From positions 1 to 15,352 of the forward strand of contig JAJYPO010000037.1 of the NCBI GenBank assembly GCA_021795275.1: a stretch of DNA of 15,352 nucleotides, written 5' to 3'. Positions 12,987 through 15,352 of the stretch are shown piece by piece. The notes below the pieces were generated by a model that saw only the letters and a list, made by a program, of their open reading frames with translations, was not told where the DNA came from and made no database searches. Both the position numbers and the translations under genes were made by a program. The first letter of the stretch is position 1. The number at the start of each line of letters is the position of its first letter. The DNA is from Nitrospirota bacterium. GTDB lineage: Bacteria > Nitrospirota_A > Leptospirillia > Leptospirillales > Leptospirillaceae.

Positions 12987-14558
12987 TTAGGCCCGCGGTA
13001 TGGTTCCTAGGACCGTCAGGTACAGGACGGCGGAGGTGGTGGAAAGTCCCAGGAATTCGGCGATCTCGTCGTCGAAAAATCCTCCGATGCCGCTTGATCC
13101 GTGGCCCATGTGGACGGCCGCAAGATTCAGCCGCTCCCCGATGATGCCGGCATCCATGTGGAGGGTCCGGTAGATCCTGTTCCCGTAGCGTTCCACCAGC
13201 CGCGGGAGGTTGGCAACCTGGAGAAGCAGGCAGGAGGCATCCCGGGCCAAATCCTGTCCCAGGGAGAATTCGCAGGCGATTTCGGCCATGTTCCCCCTTC
13301 TGAGAAGGGTCAGCTCCCGCGAATCCGGGGAAAAGTGGTAAAGCCCCGGCATCAGGAGATCGACGGAGTTGACGACCAGAAAGGAGGAGAAGAGCCGGGG
13401 CCCGAAAAAGAGCGGCGGAAGGGCGGGATCGGCCACGGGGTCTGCGGAGAGGTTGTATCCGAAGTTTAAAAGGGTCGAGAGGTCCTCGAAAGGGAGCGGA
13501 TCCCCCGAGAACTGCCGGGCCGACCGCCGGGTCAGGAGATCCCGGGACAGGTTCTCGTCGAAGTCGATCTCCTTGTCGGTCAGGGCGACCGGATCGCGCT
13601 GGGGGGTGAACCGGGAGACCGGGAGAAGGGTGGGGTCGTACTCTCCTTCCCCCGACCAGAGAAGCGGGGGGGCGAAGGGCTCGGGACCGATCGCGGAGAG
13701 ATGGTGAAGATCCCGGAAAAAGTCTCCCGTCTCCGGAGCCTCCGGCGGCGTGTAGGGAGGATGGGCCGGGGAGGGGAGAACGGGGGTGCAGGGGATGGGC
13801 TCGTAGGCGGTTTCTCCATGGACCATGGCGAGTCCCGTGAGGCAGACCTCGTTTGTGTCCCCGAGGAAGAGAAGGGAATTCATGGAAGTGTCCTGGAAGC
13901 CCGACAGGGGATAGGCCAGAAATCCCGATTCTTTCGCCATGAGCGTGAGATTCGAGAGCAGGTGTCCGGTGTCGAGAAGGATGCGCCGGTAACCCCGCTC
14001 GCCGTAGCGCCAGGAGGAGCGTTCGTAGATCCCCGAGAGGAGGATCAGGAATCCGGCCTCGGAGAGGGCCGGCTGATGGAGAAAGTAGGCGAAGATTTTT
14101 TCCCAGAAGGATCCTTCGATCACGGGGACGAGGTGGTGCTCCTTCCCGTGGTAATGATAGATCCCGTCGTTTAGGAAGGGCTGATCCCGGATGACGAGGT
14201 AGATCTCCGCCGGATAGAGGCCCCCGGCCGACGGGGCGGCCCTCATGTAGGTCTTGTCGATCTTGGGGGAATCCATGATGGCGGTGACCCCGTAGGAAAA
14301 GAAGAGGAGGCGTGAGATCTCTGATAGTCCCCAGGGCGTGGGAGGCTGGGGGGGCGCCACCGGAAGGGGATTCCGGGTGAAGGGGATATGGCTGAAGGGG
14401 AGAAAGGGGATGAGGCTGATCGGGTTGTCCGCCTGGTAGTCCTTGAAGGGGGCAGGCTTGCGTGAATAGTCCAGGGACCGGAAGCGATGGATGGTCGTCC
14501 GGCTGTATTTGGTCTCCTCGTGGTAATACTCCGCGCAGGAGACAGGCGTATGGTCCAA
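12987..14558 (-). CDS. SagB-type nitroreductase-fold oxidoreductase with two tandem domains
   Basis: From TTG 14558 the product has 523 residues. It starts with the SagB-family segment YYHEETKYSR (11-20). Domain 1 (~80-250) has the nitroreductase/SagB motif RAAPSAGGLYPAEIYLVI (106-123). Domain 2 (~335-520) has the FMN-contacting RRSARQFSGDPLP (344-356), and HMDAGIIGERLNLAAVHMGHG (467-487) followed by GIGGFFDDEIAEFLGL. The family comprises FMN oxidoreductases that oxidise azolines in RiPP biosynthesis, but many stand-alone members have unknown substrates. No YcaO, RiPP precursor or leader-binding gene is in the window, so a RiPP role is unsupported. The frame extends to ATG 14639 through an Arg-rich stretch (MTVVFGRRSLRNRRKC) that is probably untranslated. 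I prefer the TTG with GGAG 7 bases upstream. It likely forms an operon with the AarF/UbiB gene 24 bases downstream. Confidence 0.85.
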   Translation of the reverse strand: MDHTPVSCAEYYHEETKYSRTTIHRFRSLDYSRKPAPFKDYQADNPISLIPFLPFSHIPFTRNPLPVAPPQPPTPWGLSEISRLLFFSYGVTAIMDSPKIDKTYMRAAPSAGGLYPAEIYLVIRDQPFLNDGIYHYHGKEHHLVPVIEGSFWEKIFAYFLHQPALSEAGFLILLSGIYERSSWRYGERGYRRILLDTGHLLSNLTLMAKESGFLAYPLSGFQDTSMNSLLFLGDTNEVCLTGLAMVHGETAYEPIPCTPVLPSPAHPPYTPPEAPETGDFFRDLHHLSAIGPEPFAPPLLWSGEGEYDPTLLPVSRFTPQRDPVALTDKEIDFDENLSRDLLTRRSARQFSGDPLPFEDLSTLLNFGYNLSADPVADPALPPLFFGPRLFSSFLVVNSVDLLMPGLYHFSPDSRELTLLRRGNMAEIACEFSLGQDLARDASCLLLQVANLPRLVERYGNRIYRTLHMDAGIIGERLNLAAVHMGHGSSGIGGFFDDEIAEFLGLSTTSAVLYLTVLGTIPRA

Positions 14559-14834
14559 TGGAAATCTCCAGGATTGTTTCCGGCCAGGCCGACATTTTCT
14601 CCGGTTCCGCAGGGATCTGCGGCCGAAAACAACGGTCATGCGCCCGTTTTTGGGCTTGTGGTTTCGTTCTGTGATCCATTATACATGGAGCGCGCCCCGT
14701 GATCATCTCTTGTGTGAAAAAGGATCCTGACGGGCAAGAGTTCGAAAGCTTCCGGACGGGTTCTTTCGGGGAGGAGCTCCCGAGCATTCAAAAGGTCAAA
14801 CGGGAGGAGGGGGCGTGTCGTTGTCCGAAGGACT
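14559..14834. other. non-coding stretch: leader of the SagB-like operon and spacer
   Basis: No convincing gene is visible. The leader between the promoter and the TTG start contains a perfect hairpin ccgcagggatctgcgg (14607-14622). The rest separates the operon from the end of the DUF4143 fragment. Confidence 0.5.
14678..14705 (-). promoter_or_regulatory. candidate sigma-70 promoter of the SagB-like/AarF operon
   Basis: On the minus strand a perfect TATAAT (complement of 14678-14683) has TGATCA (14700-14705) 16 bases upstream, a weak -35. It lies about 120 bases before the TTG start of the SagB-like gene. It is the only consensus -10 found near that operon. Confidence 0.45.
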
Positions 14835-15185
14835 TTAAGCGGGGAGGGCGGAGACGGTGACGAGGCTCCAGAGGTCCGCGTCGCGGCCGAAGGGATGGGA
14901 AATTCTCAGACCCTCCGTCTCGAACTCCTGCGCCCCGTTATAGAGAACCAATCCCCCGGCTGTCCTGGGCAGAGCGAGCCTTTGGAAGTTTTCGAGGCCC
15001 CGGAGGAAGTCCCGGATGAAGGTTTCGGAGGACTTGATCTCGAGGGGAAAAATCCGCCTGCCCTCCCGGACCAGGAGATCGACGTCGTTTCCCCTGGAAT
15101 CGCGGGAGAAAAAGAGGTCGGGTCTTCTTCCTCGGTTCAGGGTCCCTTTCACGATCTCTCTCACGACCAGGTTTTCATGGTGCAA
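14835..15185 (-). pseudogene. C-terminal fragment of a DUF4143-containing AAA+ ATPase
   Basis: A 116-residue fragment (stop at 14835) matching the end of the common AAA+-ATPase/DUF4143 proteins: HHENLVVREIVKGTLNRGRRPDLFFSRDS (2-30), then RGNDVDLLVREGRRIFPLEIKSSETF (31-56), then GLVLYNGAQEF. The D...ExK pattern (D36, E49, K51) is the PD-(D/E)xK-like signature of this C-terminal domain. The whole N-terminal P-loop ATPase half is missing: upstream the frame runs into a TAA after about 13 codons, with no usable earlier start. The inferred 5' deletion or rearrangement point lies near 15185-15225, where inverted repeats cluster. These ATPases are often found beside toxin-antitoxin or mobile genes; their function is poorly known. 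The fragment is probably not expressed. Confidence 0.75.
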
Positions 15186-15220
15186 ATCAAAAGTTGAAGG
15201 TCTGATTTGTTCAACTTTGA
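15183..15220. repeat. interlocked inverted repeats at the break of the DUF4143 fragment
   Basis: caaatca (15183-15189) is complementary to tgatttg (15203-15209). tcaaaagttgaa (15187-15198) is nearly complementary to ttcaactttga (15210-15220), with one bulged base. The pairs overlap in A-B-A'-B' order. This sits exactly where the DUF4143 homology stops. Confidence 0.55.
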
Positions 15221-15252
15221 GTCGTTAACCGTTTGAAGCCAGAAGGGGGCGC

Positions 15253-15265
15253 CCTGTCAGACAGG
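15253..15265. repeat. perfect 13-base palindrome
   Basis: cctgtcagacagg is a perfect 6-1-6 palindrome in a gene-less tail (15186-15352) in which I see no coding region. It may be an operator of a gene outside the window. Confidence 0.35.
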
Positions 15266-15352
15266 ATTTCTGTCGTCATCTGCCGCTCCAGAGGGAAGGG
15301 AAAGGGGCGGAAGGTTCGGGGAGGAGAAGAGGAAGTCCGAAGGAAGTTGCAC

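Noticed and set aside
12987..14558. RiPP (streptolysin S-like) biosynthetic cluster
   Set aside because: The SagB-like protein is alone: no YcaO, no leader-recognition protein and no precursor peptide are visible, and the neighbour is an AarF/UbiB kinase.
12973..14787. 604-residue minus-strand frame overlapping the SagB-like gene
   Set aside because: Another frame of the same gene, rich in Pro/Arg/Ser, without domain motifs.

Overview
The window is a GC-rich bacterial chromosomal segment with many short-spaced or overlapping genes and no rRNA or tRNA that I can see. Several features fit an acidophilic chemolithotroph of the Leptospirillum (Nitrospirota) kind: an ArsR repressor of the Acidithiobacillus type with C-terminal vicinal cysteines, a PEP-CTERM protein, paired HDOD/EAL-HDOD signalling proteins, and a SagB-like nitroreductase beside an AarF/UbiB kinase. 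The taxonomic guess is an inference; nothing in the sequence proves it.

Layout. (1) 1-532: a direct repeat and an ArsR-type metalloregulator (+). (2) 567-2818: a translationally coupled minus-strand pair, a histidine phosphatase followed by glucose-6-phosphate isomerase (pgi). A terminator-shaped hairpin lies just upstream of the pair. (3) About 2900-5060: an accessory island. It holds a gene-less stretch rich in inverted repeats (2905-3445), an AT-rich PEP-CTERM protein gene (3446-4126, -), an AT-rich spacer, and a wrecked IS200/IS605-type tnpA whose catalytic His and Tyr positions are replaced. A 16-base inverted repeat (15/16) encloses the tnpA remnant. (4) 5077-8516 (+): a GH15 glucoamylase-like glycosidase and a PfkB-family phosphofructokinase. 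(5) 8700-11261 (+): a three-gene signalling set made of a small stand-alone domain like those that precede HD-GYP domains, an HDOD protein, and an EAL-HDOD protein. (6) 11292-14558 (-): a SagB-like two-domain oxidoreductase followed by an AarF/UbiB kinase, with a consensus TATAAT upstream. (7) 14835-15185 (-): the C-terminal fragment of a DUF4143-type ATPase, cut off at its 5' side, followed by inverted repeats to the window edge.

How the genes fit together. Glucoamylase (glucose release), Pgi (G6P to F6P) and PfkB (phosphorylation to fructose bisphosphate) suggest an alpha-glucan or glycogen breakdown and glycolysis neighbourhood, arranged divergently around the island. The island probably inserted between these carbohydrate genes. 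Genes 8700-11261 look like a c-di-GMP or stress signalling operon without a diguanylate cyclase in view.

The least explained parts are the structured non-coding block at 2960-3445, the inverted-repeat-bounded tnpA remnant, the paired palindromes ahead of the signalling operon, and the interlocked inverted repeats at 15183-15220.
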